The position numbers were made by a program, and so were the translations under genes. The notes under the pieces are model-generated. The model searched no databases. It was not told the origin of the DNA and worked only from the letters and a program-made list of their open reading frames with translations. Shown piece after piece: positions 37,902 through 50,019 of a stretch of DNA of 64,000 bases (positions are counted from its first letter, which is position 1; the number at the start of each line of letters is the position of its first letter). Source of the DNA: Pholis gunnellus (taxonomy: Eukaryota; Chordata; Actinopteri; Perciformes; Pholidae); the NCBI GenBank assembly GCA_910591455.2, contig OU342809.1, positions 23,700,349 through 23,764,348 on the forward strand, in the 5' to 3' direction.

Positions 37902-38150
37902 GCTAGGAAAGTGCTTCTGTCAGCTCCTCGCACCGGAGAGTCTATGGAAGAAAAAACGAGCAGCAGTCCCGCTGCAGTTCTCCGGGTTTTATCCTCAATA
38001 TGTCGCTAATGGAAGTCCCCAAAACTATCCTCACAGGTCTGTTGCCGCATTAATGTCGGTGCCGCGGTTCAGTTCAGCGACCTGTTCCTCACATGATAGC
38101 CGCCGTGCGTACTCCACCCCCCACGTCTTGTAGACTAGCGTCAAAGCCGG
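37902..38150 (-). promoter_or_regulatory. Candidate mical2 first non-coding exon and promoter
   Basis: A CpG-rich stretch with a strong minus-strand donor (TAGC/GTGAGT, CTCAC at 37897-37901). The mical2 start codon immediately follows a splice acceptor, so a non-coding exon must lie further right, and this is the best candidate seen. The right boundary is a guess. RNA-seq junctions from 37902 to 23361 would settle it. Confidence 0.4.
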
Positions 38151-38269
38151 CTGCAGGATAGGGAGTACACTTCCGGTTAGTGTTTCTTTTAGAATAAACC
38201 TCTCAGTAATGACTAGGTAAGTGGCGCTCACAGTTGGTGATATACTCCATCAAAAATGTTGCATAATTA

Positions 38270-40430
38270 ATTTCAACACAATACCATACAAACATAATTT
38301 TGGTGCATTTCTGCCTGTAGAGTCATTTTAATTGGTGCTATAAATAGATTATTTTGTTATTAGTGTGTGATTCGGAAGACCTTGTGTAAATAAAGCTCCT
38401 CCAAATAGTCTACTTCAACTATAATTTATAAAAAAAATATTATGTTTGATGGAAGTAGTCACACCTTTACATTGGACCAATGTAGGTATAGTTTTTAAAT
38501 TGAAACTTTTATTTTGAAAGTAAATTTGCTCCATGTCCGGTACTGCTTTGTCTGTTTGTGGGTAGCTTGACACAGCCGGTGCCATAATTTGAAAAAGCTG
38601 CGCTTCCCATCGCCCCTAAAAACAAAAGACCTGAGCGTTAACATTTGTGTGAATTTTGACTGTCAACTGATTTTTTTTCCTCGGTCAGCATTCAAGTCAC
38701 AGAAAAGCAGACACAGAATGTGTCAGTACCATTTTTATACCAGGGTTTAAAAAAGAAAGTCTGTCTGAAATCAAGACTTTACACATGAATATATACATGC
38801 TTGGTAGACTTTTGTCACTGGGTCTATCAACCACAGTGGTGCTCACAGTGGTGGACTTTTAGAGATTCAATCATTTCTGCAACATTTCCAAAAAAGCATC
38901 CTCTTACGATCAACTATAGACTGCGTACTTTTACAGATTTTTATACATTTCAGTCTCTCCAAATTGGCGTCGTCCTTCATGCACAGAGGTCCCTACAAGG
39001 ATCCAAGGATGTCCTTGCTTGGCTGACCTTCCAGCCCTCCGTTGGATGGGAACCAGTCACATGCCGCTTTACAACACATGCTAACATTGTGTCACAGTAT
39101 CGTCACGATCCATCAAATTATATATTTATCTCGGAAGTCCAGGAAGGGACAAACTTTGTGGCAGTGCTGATAATTAAAGGATGTGACCGTGTCTTGACGC
39201 TATACGTAATGACCAGGGCCTGAACATGTACTGTAATACATAAAGATAGACAAACACGTTATAATGTGTCCTTGCTAATTGTTGTCCCACTCTGCCCTCA
39301 AGTGGTGGAGGGGCTTCTATGACATCATAAAGGAGGGCTCCGTCTTCTTTATCCAAAGAGAGATTTGTGAAGTGACAGTGAGGTCTGGATTATCACAAAA
39401 ATAATAACACAATTAAGTTTATTAATTCGTTCCTTTGCATTTAATCAATTTCCCAGAATGACAATAAAACGACACATCTGTTTTCTAGACTTTAGTAATT
39501 CAATTAATATTGTGGTCCCAGGGTGCATATTCCTGAATACAATTCACTGTGAATTTATTAGAGGGGTTTCAATGGGGGCTGAACAAGTCTATCTAACTTG
39601 GTTGGTTAGGTTGATTTAGCCCTGTGTGACTCTAAACCAAATCCCTTTTAAACAAGATTATGTTAAAATATAATATATTAATATCATGACATTCCTTCTA
39701 AATCACACTTTGAACACACTACACACAATTTGATATATTTAACAAATCTTTTAACTATCAATTACAGATGAAATTAAGGTGTTGTCGCGGTGTTTTTAAG
39801 GTGTAAAAAAAAAAACGTTTAAATTGAATCAATAACATGACAATAGAATGATAGCTTTACAAATTTACGAGTTCAACCCAAACAAGGAGATGATTCATGG
39901 ATGTATTAGAGGATTGTAACAAAATGATAAGGTGTTTTTAATAGACTAAGTGGGTTTTAAAGTTTAAAAAACAAACAAACTTAAAACTGAAACCATAGAA
40001 ACCAATCTTAATCATTTCTAAATTTACTGTGGGCCAAGTCAATATACGTGCCTTTTTCACAAATGACATTTTGACAAGTCACAGTGAGAAAAACATATTT
40101 GCAAATATCAAAATGAATTGGTGGGCAATGTGATTTTTGAGGGGTTTTAGAGTAACTATACTGAACTTTTAAGTCACTTTTAATGACAGTGGTGTACTTA
40201 GATGTCAGTCACTAAGGGAGATGAAAGTTGATGTAATATAGCTTGACAGTCAGTGAGGATTTAGATTTTGGATTTTCTGCTCCAAATCCCCATAAAGCCA
40301 ATAATGCAACCAATGCTTTAGTGCAATTAAGTGTAACCGGTGCATTAAGTTGCTGCACATGACAGCCTGAAAGTTGAACAGTTACAAACATGCCCCCTGT
40401 TTTAACTTGTCGGATAATTTCACTGCGAAA
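38270..40430. other. Intergenic, nothing recognised
   Basis: AT-rich sequence between the candidate mical2 promoter and the transposon cluster. Open frames such as 38801-39223 show no domain, no splice context and no recognisable similarity. Confidence 0.5.
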
Positions 40431-40540
40431 GGCAGCATGACGGCACTGGAGCTGAAGTTTGTCACTAAAAAGTTAATTGACTAATTGACTGATCATGATT
40501 TGCAGACCTCCGCCCTCGGTCCGCCCTCGCTAAACTATCA

Positions 40541-40761
40541 ATGGATAAATCCAAAAGAAGAAAAGTCACGGAGGATAATGGAGAGTTTAATTCTGCGTGG
40601 ACGTATTAATTTGCTTTCAGTGCCAACGATGCTGGCTACCTGTATGCTTGATATGTGGCGAGAAATTTGACATCAAATAGCTTTTGCATCTCCAGACAAA
40701 TTTTATTTGGTGGAAAATAGGGCAAAATGGCTCTTTGGATAGTAAAGGTTGGCGACCCCTG
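40541..40761 (+). pseudogene. hAT transposase N-terminal remnant
   Basis: Begins MDKSKRRKVTEDNGEFNSAW, resembling the start of ZBED5/FAM200-type hAT transposases, then has an in-frame stop and at least two frame changes before a CxxC-like remnant. It ends ggttggcgacccctg at 40761, a classic hAT right terminus. The left terminus was not found, so this is an internally deleted or truncated copy. Confidence 0.7.
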
Positions 40762-43465
40762 CCTTAGGCGCTAGTCACATCACTCGTGTGTCACTTGCAC
40801 GTGAGTAGTGAGTCAAGTTAATGCCGACACGCTCTTTTCCTAAAACTAACTTTGTGGTTTTGCAGACAGAGGTGTATTTTGAAAATGCGCTATATGCACA
40901 TAACAAGTGCGTATTTTGACACATTGTTCCCGACCCGTTGAAAACTAACGCTGGAGGGAGGGGTACCTGATGCGTCCATCTGCGGTGCCAAGTGGCAACA
41001 ACGAAGCGTCGGTATTTGACGAGTTGGGAGTGAGAATGTGTTGGTCCGCCATCTGGTGCTGGAACGCTGCATCTGGAAACAAGGTTGATGAGAGCAGAAT
41101 TTGCAGGCCTGAAATCCAAAACAAAGAGCTAAAAGATGCTGACACACACTGTCATTTGACCCATATTTTATAAAAATATTGTTAAGTGCTAACTTTAATT
41201 TCATGGTAATACAAATGATTTGAAACATCCCATCTAATCACTTCCGTGCTGGATTGATTTAAGTTTTTGTCGTTGTTTTCTTTTTTCACCCTAATGGTAA
41301 ACTTTTTGAAAAGGCTACAACTGTCAGGATTCCTGTCTGAACCATTGTGTGTTAACCTCTGTTTTCCCCAATATCCTCTCCTCATGTGTCTGTCATTCCC
41401 CTGTTTGTTATTGTATGTCATGTGCTCGGTGTTTGTTTTCGTGGACCTGCCTCCAGATGATTTCCATGGCCACACCCCTGATTGGCACTCAGCTGCGACA
41501 ATCTGGATCGTTACCAGCTGATCCTGATTCTACTGATTACCGCCTGGCTGCTTATCAACCCTGGCCCTGCAGGCCTGGGTTGTCAGTCCGTTTCGTCTTC
41601 TGCCTCGGTAGTCTTACCTCTGTTCCGTGAATTATCGGTTGATGTTTTCCTGGACTAACTTCCTTCCTCTCCACTACGGTTGTAGATTATTCGCTGTTCT
41701 GCATGGCCTCCGGTGTCGATCCACGGGACCTCACACCGTCGATCTGCCTGCCTCCGGTGTCGTGCCACGGGACACACATCGTCGATTTGGCTACCTGTGT
41801 CGGACCACGCCCAGTGAGCACTAACCCGGATTTCAACGTTGATATTTGGTTTAAATCGCGGTGAAATCGGGTCTGAACGTCTTAGACCTATTTTCACCCT
41901 CATTTCAACCGGCTAAATTACGGTTACAATATCAACGTGTCACAAAACACCAATTTCTTTTAAAATATTGATGGTGTGTTCAGTTGTAGGTTGAAAGAGA
42001 CGCGATTTTGGTTACTTTAAACTTATTTCTCCAAAATGATATTATGCTGGCCGTTGATATGTGGTCTATAGGAAGACGCGATTTCAACGCATTTAATGTT
42101 TCATATAAAACGTCATAAATATGGAACTATAGACTCTGTGCTGTCAACAAGAACCTCCCAGGACATCATCTGGTCCGTTAAATACATTACTTTTAAATCA
42201 GACAGTTTGCTTACAGCTGTAACGCGCATGCGCAAGTCCTCTACGCCACAGTCTGGAGCTTCGACTGCACCGCCAGAGACGAACAGCAGCAGACACGTTG
42301 CGGCTCCAGAGCATCGAGAAACGGGCTACTAAACCCAAGGCTTAACGCTCCACATACTTTGTAAGTACATTGACTATTTTAAACCTTAAATTATAACCAT
42401 TTTTTTCACTTTATGCTGCCCACACGATACTGGATGGGCTGCTCGTTCTGGCATGCTAGCTTGTGCTAGCTTGTAACGTTAGCATGCCAACTTAGCACGT
42501 GCTGCTGCGACGATACAAATTAAACGTAAAAAGTAAACTTAAATAGTCTCCCAGACTTTAATGTACAGTATGTGTATGTTTGGTGTTACTAATGCATTTG
42601 GCTTCGTGGACTGTCGTTACCTATAAAGTACTTTTAAAACCCATTTCGCATCGGAAATACACTGCAGAACGCGAGAGGGGCTAATTACAGATTGGATGGG
42701 GGAGGAAGTAAACAAGGCCTGTTTTGCAACCAATACGGCCAAAACATTGTATGTTGCTGCATGCTAAACAGCAAAAAATGTACAGTATAATACAGTGTAA
42801 TGCACAATGTTGAGAATGTTACTCTATAAATGTAATAGCTAGTAATATTTATCTTGTTAATAGTGTAATAAGTAAGCTGTATTTACTTTATTAATGACAC
42901 GTTACTTATTACATGTGAGTACATTTTCATTATTTTTTGTACAACTTTTTTTAACTGGACAATAATGCTGAAAAGTTTTATTCACCATAAATAGGCAGTG
43001 TAAACCTCACAATACTGATCAACATTTAATACTATCCAACTTGTATTAAAGTTCTTCAATATAACTTGATTTAAAATTATAAAGGGCTACTATAATGATT
43101 GATCTTTTCTACATATATTCTAGCCTAAGCCTTTTAGCAAAAGTCAATTTGGGTGTAACCCCTTTGTAATCACCAACATTTTGATAAGAAACTGTTAGTT
43201 AATTGCATGTATTTTTCTCGGTAACTGTAACTGATTCCAATTATATTTATTTGGTAATATAATAATGCAATTCTACCTAACAATGTACTAATTGTAACAA
43301 TATGTTTATTTACAGGCATCTTCCCTGTCAAACACCCACATGGACAACATGGACAACGTAAGTTGTCTACATGAAATGTACTTGAATTTGTCAATTCTCC
43401 GCACAAGCTGAATCTAACACAACTACATTTTACATTACAGTAATTAAACGTCTGCTCAAACAATA

Positions 43466-44945
43466 ATGGATTACAATTATTTGAAAGAATGGAGGGTACG
43501 AAAAGCCAAAATTGATGCTTTAGCTACTTCCAACACAACTGATGGTGGACAGGAGGGATCTTTTGCACACGTGGAATCCGACACATCTGTTAATGAGGGT
43601 TCCAACACGTCTCTACGAGAGGACTTGTCCATGTCTGCACTCGAGGGGTGTTCTACACACTCTGTCTTTTTCTGAAGTTAATAACATTTTTCATTGACAT
43701 TCCACACTGTTCATGCTAATGTATCATGATTTTACTCTTGTTAGGTTCTGTACGCACTCACCTAGAGGCCAGCACCATCAGCCCAGAACTGTCAGACCAT
43801 GGGCACAGAAGTCCGCAGACACAAACACAAAGAGGTGAGGCTTATCCACTAACAAAGTACTACATTCTGCCCTGTAATAAAGACCTGAAAGTATCTCCTA
43901 ATTTCTTTGACTTTCAACTTCGTATGACTCAACAAAATACTTGACTGACATGTTCAACACAGTATCATAACATTCCTTTTCCATCTGTCCATCAATTTCG
44001 CCAGGCAACAAGAAAAGTCTGTTTCCGATGTCCACAGCAAGTAAGTAATAGCTTTTAGACTGAGGGATTTGTCTATAAAACCTACATCAATGACCATTTA
44101 ATGTTTTTTTTTAAAGAATTCCAGAGGGTGGTGCTGGGAAAATTGGTGGACCTCATTGAGGAAGTGAAAAGAATTGGGAGAGGGGTAGAGAACGAAGGAC
44201 TTGAGAGACAGGTGCCAACATTAAGAAACAACAAGGAGCTGGATGAGCTGGAGGGCAAGCTGCAAAATGCTGAGCAGCGGGCATTGTTGGTAAAAAAAGA
44301 AAAGATTTTTAAAGATAATTTCTTTTTAAGCTTTAAACATTTATGAAAAAACTGAAGTCGGTCTCTAAGAGCACAGAGCAATAGATTGTGCGCCTTTATT
44401 TTTAAACAGGTTCATCTGCTGGCCAAAGTGGGGGGGAAGAATATCAAAGATGCCACAAATAAAATCATGGACAGGTATGAACGTCATACCAACACGGTAA
44501 TATCTGACAACTAAAGAAGTGGAAATAAAATGTATATGGCATGGACATCATGGAGCCATTCTAAACAGGTGAGCATTACTGAACAGTTGAAACAGCTTAA
44601 GTGACACTATGCGTTTTCTTATTCACAGACTCTTCACAAACAGATTAATGGCCACTTTCAATATGAAAGGAGGTGGTCATAAGAAAAAGAGGGCCTTCAG
44701 GGAAACTGAAGTCTACGCCGTTGTTAAAGGTAATATATGTTCTAATATGCAAAATACATTTAATGAATGGTTGTACAGTCAAAGTCTCTCATTTCATGGT
44801 CTACTATATTCAATAATGCTATTCTCCTAATTTTATAGAGGCTGTCATACGGTCCGACCAAAGTGCCACAGAGTCAGCAGTTGACAGAGCCATGGCAGAC
44901 CATCTCAAACAGGCTCCTGGGAGGTCCGGTGGGGGTGGCTTTTGA
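43466..44945 (+). CDS. DUF4806-type protein of element 1 (multi-exon)
   Basis: Exons 43745-43834, 44005-44040, 44117-44289, 44410-44474, 44629-44729 and 44839-44945 join in one open frame to a TGA at 44945. The last three carry the DUF4806 pattern: LLAKVGGKNIKDATNKIMDR, LFTNRLMATFNMKGGG, KKKRAFRETEVYAVVKEAVI. The 44117 exon looks coiled-coil (KLVDLIEEVKR). A first coding exon from ATG 43466 (MDYNYLKEWRVRKAKIDALA) is likely, but its donor is unresolved. Non-coding exons 43316-43357 and one ending at 42360 (donor GTAAGT) lie upstream, with a CpG-rich leader at 42220-42360. Function of DUF4806 is unknown; such genes are often found in fish transposons. Confidence 0.75.
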
Positions 44946-45436
44946 AGCGGAAAAAAACGTTATGTTTACCCCACACTAGTTTTATTTCCATAGTTGTTCA
45001 GCTTTAATATGTTATTGTGCTTTTCTTGTTATTTTTATATGGTTCATTAATAGATCCAAATGTTAATATATTATGATTATTTAGCTTTATTTTTGTTATA
45101 TTATTGTTCCATTTTATTGTGCTTTTATTTAATAAATGTAATTCATGTTATTTTTATATTGTTCCATTTCATTTTGCTTAAAAATACTTCGTGTTATATT
45201 GTTCATGCATTGTTTGTTAATAAATCTAAATGCATCAAAAGCATTGTGTTGTCCTTTTAAGTGAAAAATGTTAATGTATTATGAATAAGTATGTAACTTT
45301 GAATGTGCTGTGGGTTGTCTAGTTGTCATCCTATACCCAGAAGTAGCCTACTGTATGCATTTTGGCATTTAAAACACGGTTAAAAGTGAACGTTTTTTAG
45401 ACGACTATATATAGTCGTTGTTTAAACGTATAGGTT

Positions 45437-45592
45437 TAGACCAGATTTCAACGGGATTTGCGATACTGGCTTTCAACTGATAAATGTGGATGTGGTTTCT
45501 TAGTAAGCATCTAAAATGAGGATATACTATTATTAGCACAATGTAGAGGACGAAAAATTGTAGTATTGCAAATCCCGTTGAAATCTGGTCTA
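45437..45592. repeat. Long inverted repeat in element 1
   Basis: Arms of about 30 bp (45437-45466 and 45563-45592: tagaccagatttcaacggga and its complement) surround a loop of about 96 nt. Possibly a transposase-binding or hairpin structure near the right end. Confidence 0.85.
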
Positions 45593-45851
45593 CGCGTGAA
45601 CGTTGAATCACCGTCTATGAATAGTCGGCGAAAAAACTTTCACTTTTGAACCAATTCTGAACGTCTTTTCAACGGTGGGCGTAGACGTCTTTTGAACGTC
45701 TTTTCAACGGAAAAATGCTCACTGGGCGGGCTCCACACATCCTCGCCTTTAAATCCTGGTGAAATAAAATCTGTTTTGCCAGACTCGGTCTCCTGTGGTC
45801 TTGCTATTGGGTCCTCATCTTGACCTCCCGTGACAGAACGGACTGACCAGT

Positions 45852-46237
45852 ATGGATCCAGCAACCACAGGAGCAGCTACGCTGACCGGACACAGCGCTC
45901 TGCTTGAGGCACACCAGCAGATGCTCATGGACATGCGTGAGGCACAGAGATCCATGGCAGCTGAGGTCTCTGAGATTGGCCTCATCGTGCAGGGACTGGC
46001 TCGGACGGCTCCATCTCCGCCGGCTCCAGCACCGGCTCCAGCGCCTGCACTCCCTTTTCCAGTCCTGGTCCCGCCGGATCGGGAATCCCCCGTGCCGTCT
46101 CCGGATCACTATGACGGAACTCTGGGGAGGTGCGGGGGCTTCCTGTTCCAATGCCGACAGGTATTTCACCGTCAGCTTCAGACTTTTGCCTCTGACAGAT
46201 CCAAGGTTTTTTATGTGGTGGGATTACTGCGGGGAAG
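45852..46237 (+). pseudogene. Ty3/gypsy gag, N-terminal fragment
   Basis: Begins MDPATTGAATLTGHSALLEA, has a Pro/Ala-rich segment (APAPAPAPA), then PDHYDGTLGRCGGFLFQCR and FASDRSKVFYVVGLLRG, the capsid start of gypsy-type Gag (as in the RTL/PEG10-related lineage). It is cut at 46237 by the next inserted element. Confidence 0.9.
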
Positions 46238-49200
46238 CCCAGATAGCAAACTGACCCCGCTCCGGATCCGCCCTGGAGGTATCATAAACCCCGGAACAGA
46301 TCCGCAAAACGTGTCTGTATCGGAGTCTACTTGCGCAGCGCGCCGGATCCGGAATGGATACGCGTCAAAGATCCAGACCAGATCCGGCCCGTATCTGCTC
46401 ATGAAGCGGCTCATTCGGCCCGGGTCCGATTTGGACCCGTTCATAAAGCGGATCCCTTACTCAAAAACTACAGAAATATCTAAAATCAAGCTGACCAACA
46501 TCTAGATCGCGCTATAAAAGTGTGAATACTCTTGAATTTATTCAAGACATAAAATCTACAATTACACTGGAGAACATAAATGCATTCTTTGTGTAAATGG
46601 AAAGAAAGAAATACCATAGACAATATCAGAAACAGTTTTTTTATTAAAAGACATCCATTTACAAGGGCACACGCCTGGAGTTTCCCCGGTCTGCTGCCAG
46701 GTTGAACCACCTAATGTTTGAGAATGTCATTGTCTGACGCTTTGCGGGTAAAATGGTTCTGACGGCATCTGTAATCACAAGCAGATACAAAATCTCATGA
46801 ACCCTCAGTGCAACATATAGCAGACATGCAGTCTAAAAGCTAGTGGCATTTAAAAGGTTTGCTATGCTATATTCAGAGCTAATGTATTATATAACTTTAA
46901 TCTATGTAAAGATACAGTCGAGTAATATCTACCTGAGCAGAGAATGAAGTTGCTGTTCAAATATGGAATTTAGCACCGTTAAAAAGGAGAAGATCTGGGA
47001 AACATGCTAATTTGTAAGTTTGAACACTACCTACGACCTCTGGGTGACTTAAAATTGTTTTCATTAAATATTAGTTACTTACGCAGGAGCAAAGTCTTTG
47101 ACGTCATCTGGCTGAAGGCCTTTTTTCCATTTATCCCCTTCCAGTTGATGCTCCTGCCAACAGCATCGCTGAACATGCGGGCAAGGATGTTCCACGTTAC
47201 CCGTTTGGTGTCATGTCCTCCGATGGTTGCCAGGGAGGAAATCTAAAAAGAATTTTAAAAAAAGTACTGTTAATATCTGATACTTTACAGAATGTTTTAA
47301 AATACGTTTTCATCTAACAGGGTATTATCCAGTGTTAATTACATACAATAGTTCAAATTAAGATCGATTTTAATCAGATTTGATAGAGATGCTTAATAAA
47401 ACAAAAAAACTCACCACTCTTCTTCAGCTGAGAGTTGGAGGGATTTTGAAGCTGTTGTTCAAAAACCTCCACTTCCTCCATTGACTTAAATGGAAACTGC
47501 ACTGGGTCATCAGTCACTTCCACTTCTTGGTCAGTTGTGTGTTGCCTACTGGCGAGATGGTTCACCCTGGCAGTCAATTGGTCTAGCTTGTGATTCATGT
47601 TCTGAATTAAGGTCATCAAATGGGGTTGAGCAGCTGTTAAAAAAACATTAGAATGAGGTTAAAAAAAAGACAGATTTCACTTCATATGGAAACATACATT
47701 TTATACAATTCCAGTAATGCAATCCTAACAAATCATATTCAATGTTGCAGTGTGTTGCATGTAATATACAATTAACAATTGTTAACATTTTATAAAGTGA
47801 AATGATTAAAAAGGTTCAATTTGAATCCCATAGCGGTTTGAGTTATTACTCACCACAGCAGGTGATGGTGTCTGATCCACCCCTTCCCCCTCGCCAAGTA
47901 GGTCTGTGCCCCTGGCTTCTAGAAGGTGTTTGCTCTCCTTCTGGTCTTCCACTGTCCAATTGTGGAGTTGATGGAGTAAGTGGAAGAGGTGGAGGGGCAA
48001 TAGTTGGAGGGGCGACTGTGCCGCTAGTGGTTGGACCTCTAGCATTTTTGGGGGGAGGATTTTCCTTCTCACTGTCGTCAGAGTCCCCGAAGAAATGGCT
48101 ATAAAGTGGGTTAGAAAAATACTCATTTGATACTATACCACTGAATGGACACTTTTTTTAAAATTAAGGTAAAAACGTAAATAATGAAAAACGTATACGC
48201 ATTACTCACATCGCCACTGGCTTTCTCTTGCTAGGAATTGCCTCTTCTTCCGCTTCTGACTGGAGCTCAGATGTGTTGCAAGACAGATTTCTTTAACCAG
48301 CGTCTTGCCTCCAAGTAATTCTCTAAAAATGAAGTCAAATTAACAGAATGAAAAACACAGTACAGAATTATAAACAGAACAATGTGATAAAAATGTTTTT
48401 TCCCCGTATATAACATAACAAGGTAAATGATTTTCGATATCCGTTTGAAACTGCCAATTGTTATTAGAATACGAATATTAAGATAATTAGCATACCACAT
48501 GATCTCATTTTTCTGGCGTCATATGTCTGCCAGTCAGTTCCGGGTTCCTCTGCATTTTTCACAGCCCTGTCCACTCTGTCGTCACTCTTGTATTTAGGCC
48601 AAGAACAGACACCATCACTATACCAGCTTTGTGGCACCACTGCTACTGTTTTGTTGATCACAAACTCGATCAAGTGAAACATCCTGAAAGAAACAAACTG
48701 TCAGTCACAGAAATATAACTTTGTGTTCCAAGAACTTCTGAAAACAATTCAGCAACTACTCAAAAATCCTCTATAGGCAGGAGTATGTGAATTAGTGTTT
48801 GAAAACATCAGGTATACTGTAAAAATGTAACGATTAAACATCAATAACAGGCTTGTTGTACACATTGAAGACAAGCAACTTACAGTCAATGTTGTATCCA
48901 GTGTCACATAGATCGCAGTGATTATGGTGATTCAGTCGGTCAGTTTTTGTCAGTCTCTGACCCTTATTTCACATTAACACCCACCAAGTAAAAACTATAG
49001 CGTCAATTTTAACTACTCACAGTAGAACACAAGAACCATAAATACCTAACCCCAATACCATCATTCTCCTAGGGAATAAGCCTCGTTGCAGTGGGTGAAC
49101 TGTATACCACCCGGACACTTCTATTAGTTTTAGCTGAAAGAGCCAAGATGGGTGTGCCAGTGTACATTAGCTTTAGTGTGTCAGTGCATTTAAGTACTTG

Positions 49201-49710
49201 ATTTTCCTGAAATAGAGTAAAAATTATTTAAAAAAAAGTACAGATCAAAGATCATAAATTGTGGAGTTTTTTGTAAATGCAGATTACATGACTAAAATGT
49301 ATGAAATAGGGGTATAGCCACAAAACCATCTCTATGAGGCAAAACAAAACATGCGTCTGTTAATGTATTTCCCGGGCTTAGAAAACAGGTTCACTCTCCC
49401 TCTCAAATGTGTCTTTAAGTTGCTGTGTAAACAATTCCTTCAAACAACTGTGTATTAAAGTTTCTTACCTAAAATGCGGCAGGGGTCCGTCTGTAGATTT
49501 AACAGATCAACAGCGTTGACGCGTCTGTTACGTTCTTTCAGCGAAGTTAAAGCTCTGAGGATGACATTGGAAACATGTAAATTGCCAAATAATCCCACAA
49601 TAGACCCAAAATAAATTGGAAATAGAGACTGCTATACAGAAAATATACATTTATTTGACAATGCATGTCTTAAAAGACTTTTCTTTATTATTAATGCATA
49701 AATCAAAATT
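46238..49710 (-). mobile_element. DNA transposon 2 carrying a DUF4806 gene (right end lost)
   Basis: Left end CCCAGATAGCAAACTGACCC resembles that of element 1 (CCCAGTGAGCACTAACCC). No matching right terminus (gctatctggg) occurs before gypsy integrase resumes at 49711, so the right end and part of gypsy pol were probably deleted together. The left 220 bp is dense in ggatccg/agatccg words, likely protein-binding repeats. It holds one minus-strand DUF4806 gene. Confidence 0.7.
46659..48682 (-). pseudogene. DUF4806-type gene of element 2 (one frameshift)
   Basis: Minus-strand exons: 48496-48682 (MFHLIEFVINKTVAVVPQSW, the N-terminal module typical of these proteins), 48210-48322, 47854-48098 (HFFGDSDDSEKENPPPK), 47415-47633 (DDPVQFPFKSMEEVEVFEQQ), 47093-47242 (ISSLATIGGHDTKRVTWNIL, KGINGKKAF) and 46659-46768 (DAVRTILPAKR ... 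WFNLAADRG, stop). All junctions are GT-AG. Within 48210-48322 the frame changes by one base between NYLEARR and NLSCNTSELQSEAEEEA, so the copy is probably dead. A non-coding first exon with donor at 49470 lies upstream; a poly(A) signal (TTTATT on the plus strand) is just past the stop. Confidence 0.85.
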
Positions 49711-50019
49711 CATCGGTTCATCGGTCCTTTTGAGATCCAAGCCATTATCAACCCTTCCGCAGTTCGTCTGAAACTCCCCTCGTCCATGAGGGTCCACCCA
49801 ACGTTCCACGTGTCTCTAATCAAACCGGTGTCCACCAGTGCCCTGTGCCCTCCGGCCAGACCCCCACCTCCCGCCCGGCTCATCGACGGAGGCCCGGTGC
49901 ATACGGTCAACAGACTTTTGGATGTTCGTCACCGGGGTCGGGGTTTCCAATACCTTGTGGATTGGGAGGGATACGGTCCAGAGGAACGCACATGGGTGCC
50001 CCGCTCTCGGATCCTCGAC
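49711..50019 (+). pseudogene. Ty3/gypsy integrase C-terminus with chromodomain
   Basis: Reads FIGPFEIQAIINPSAVRLKL, MRVHPTFHVSLIKPV, then VNRLLDVRHRGRGFQYLVDW, EGYGPEERTWVPRSRILD. The FHVSLLKP and YLVDWEGYGPEERTW motifs are diagnostic for the end of chromovirus-type gypsy pol. The frame is open but has no start of its own; all upstream pol is missing. Confidence 0.93.

Larger units (their letters stand above)
41810..45726 (+). mobile_element. DNA transposon 1 carrying a DUF4806 gene, 3917 bp
   Basis: Starts CCCAGTGAGCA and ends TGCTCACTGGG, an 11-bp terminal inverted repeat, with a CG dinucleotide on both sides (41808-41809 and 45727-45728) that is single in the intact 3' LTR. The subterminal regions repeat ttcaacg/gaacgtcttttcaacgg, and a long inverted repeat lies at 45437-45592. 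No transposase was recognised, so it is either non-autonomous or uses an unfamiliar one. Superfamily not assigned. Confidence 0.85.
41322..45835 (+). repeat. 5' LTR, split by an inserted element
   Basis: LTR parts are 41322-41809 and 45727-45835, about 600 bp in all. Rejoining across the insert gives the same sequence as 50443-50562 of the 3' LTR. It contains an aataaa polyadenylation signal at about 45766. No TGG-type primer-binding site follows the LTR: the gag ATG is only 16 bp downstream. Confidence 0.9.

Noticed and set aside
38801..39223. 140-codon plus-strand frame
   Set aside because: No family resemblance, ordinary AT-rich intergenic composition and no promoter or splice signals.
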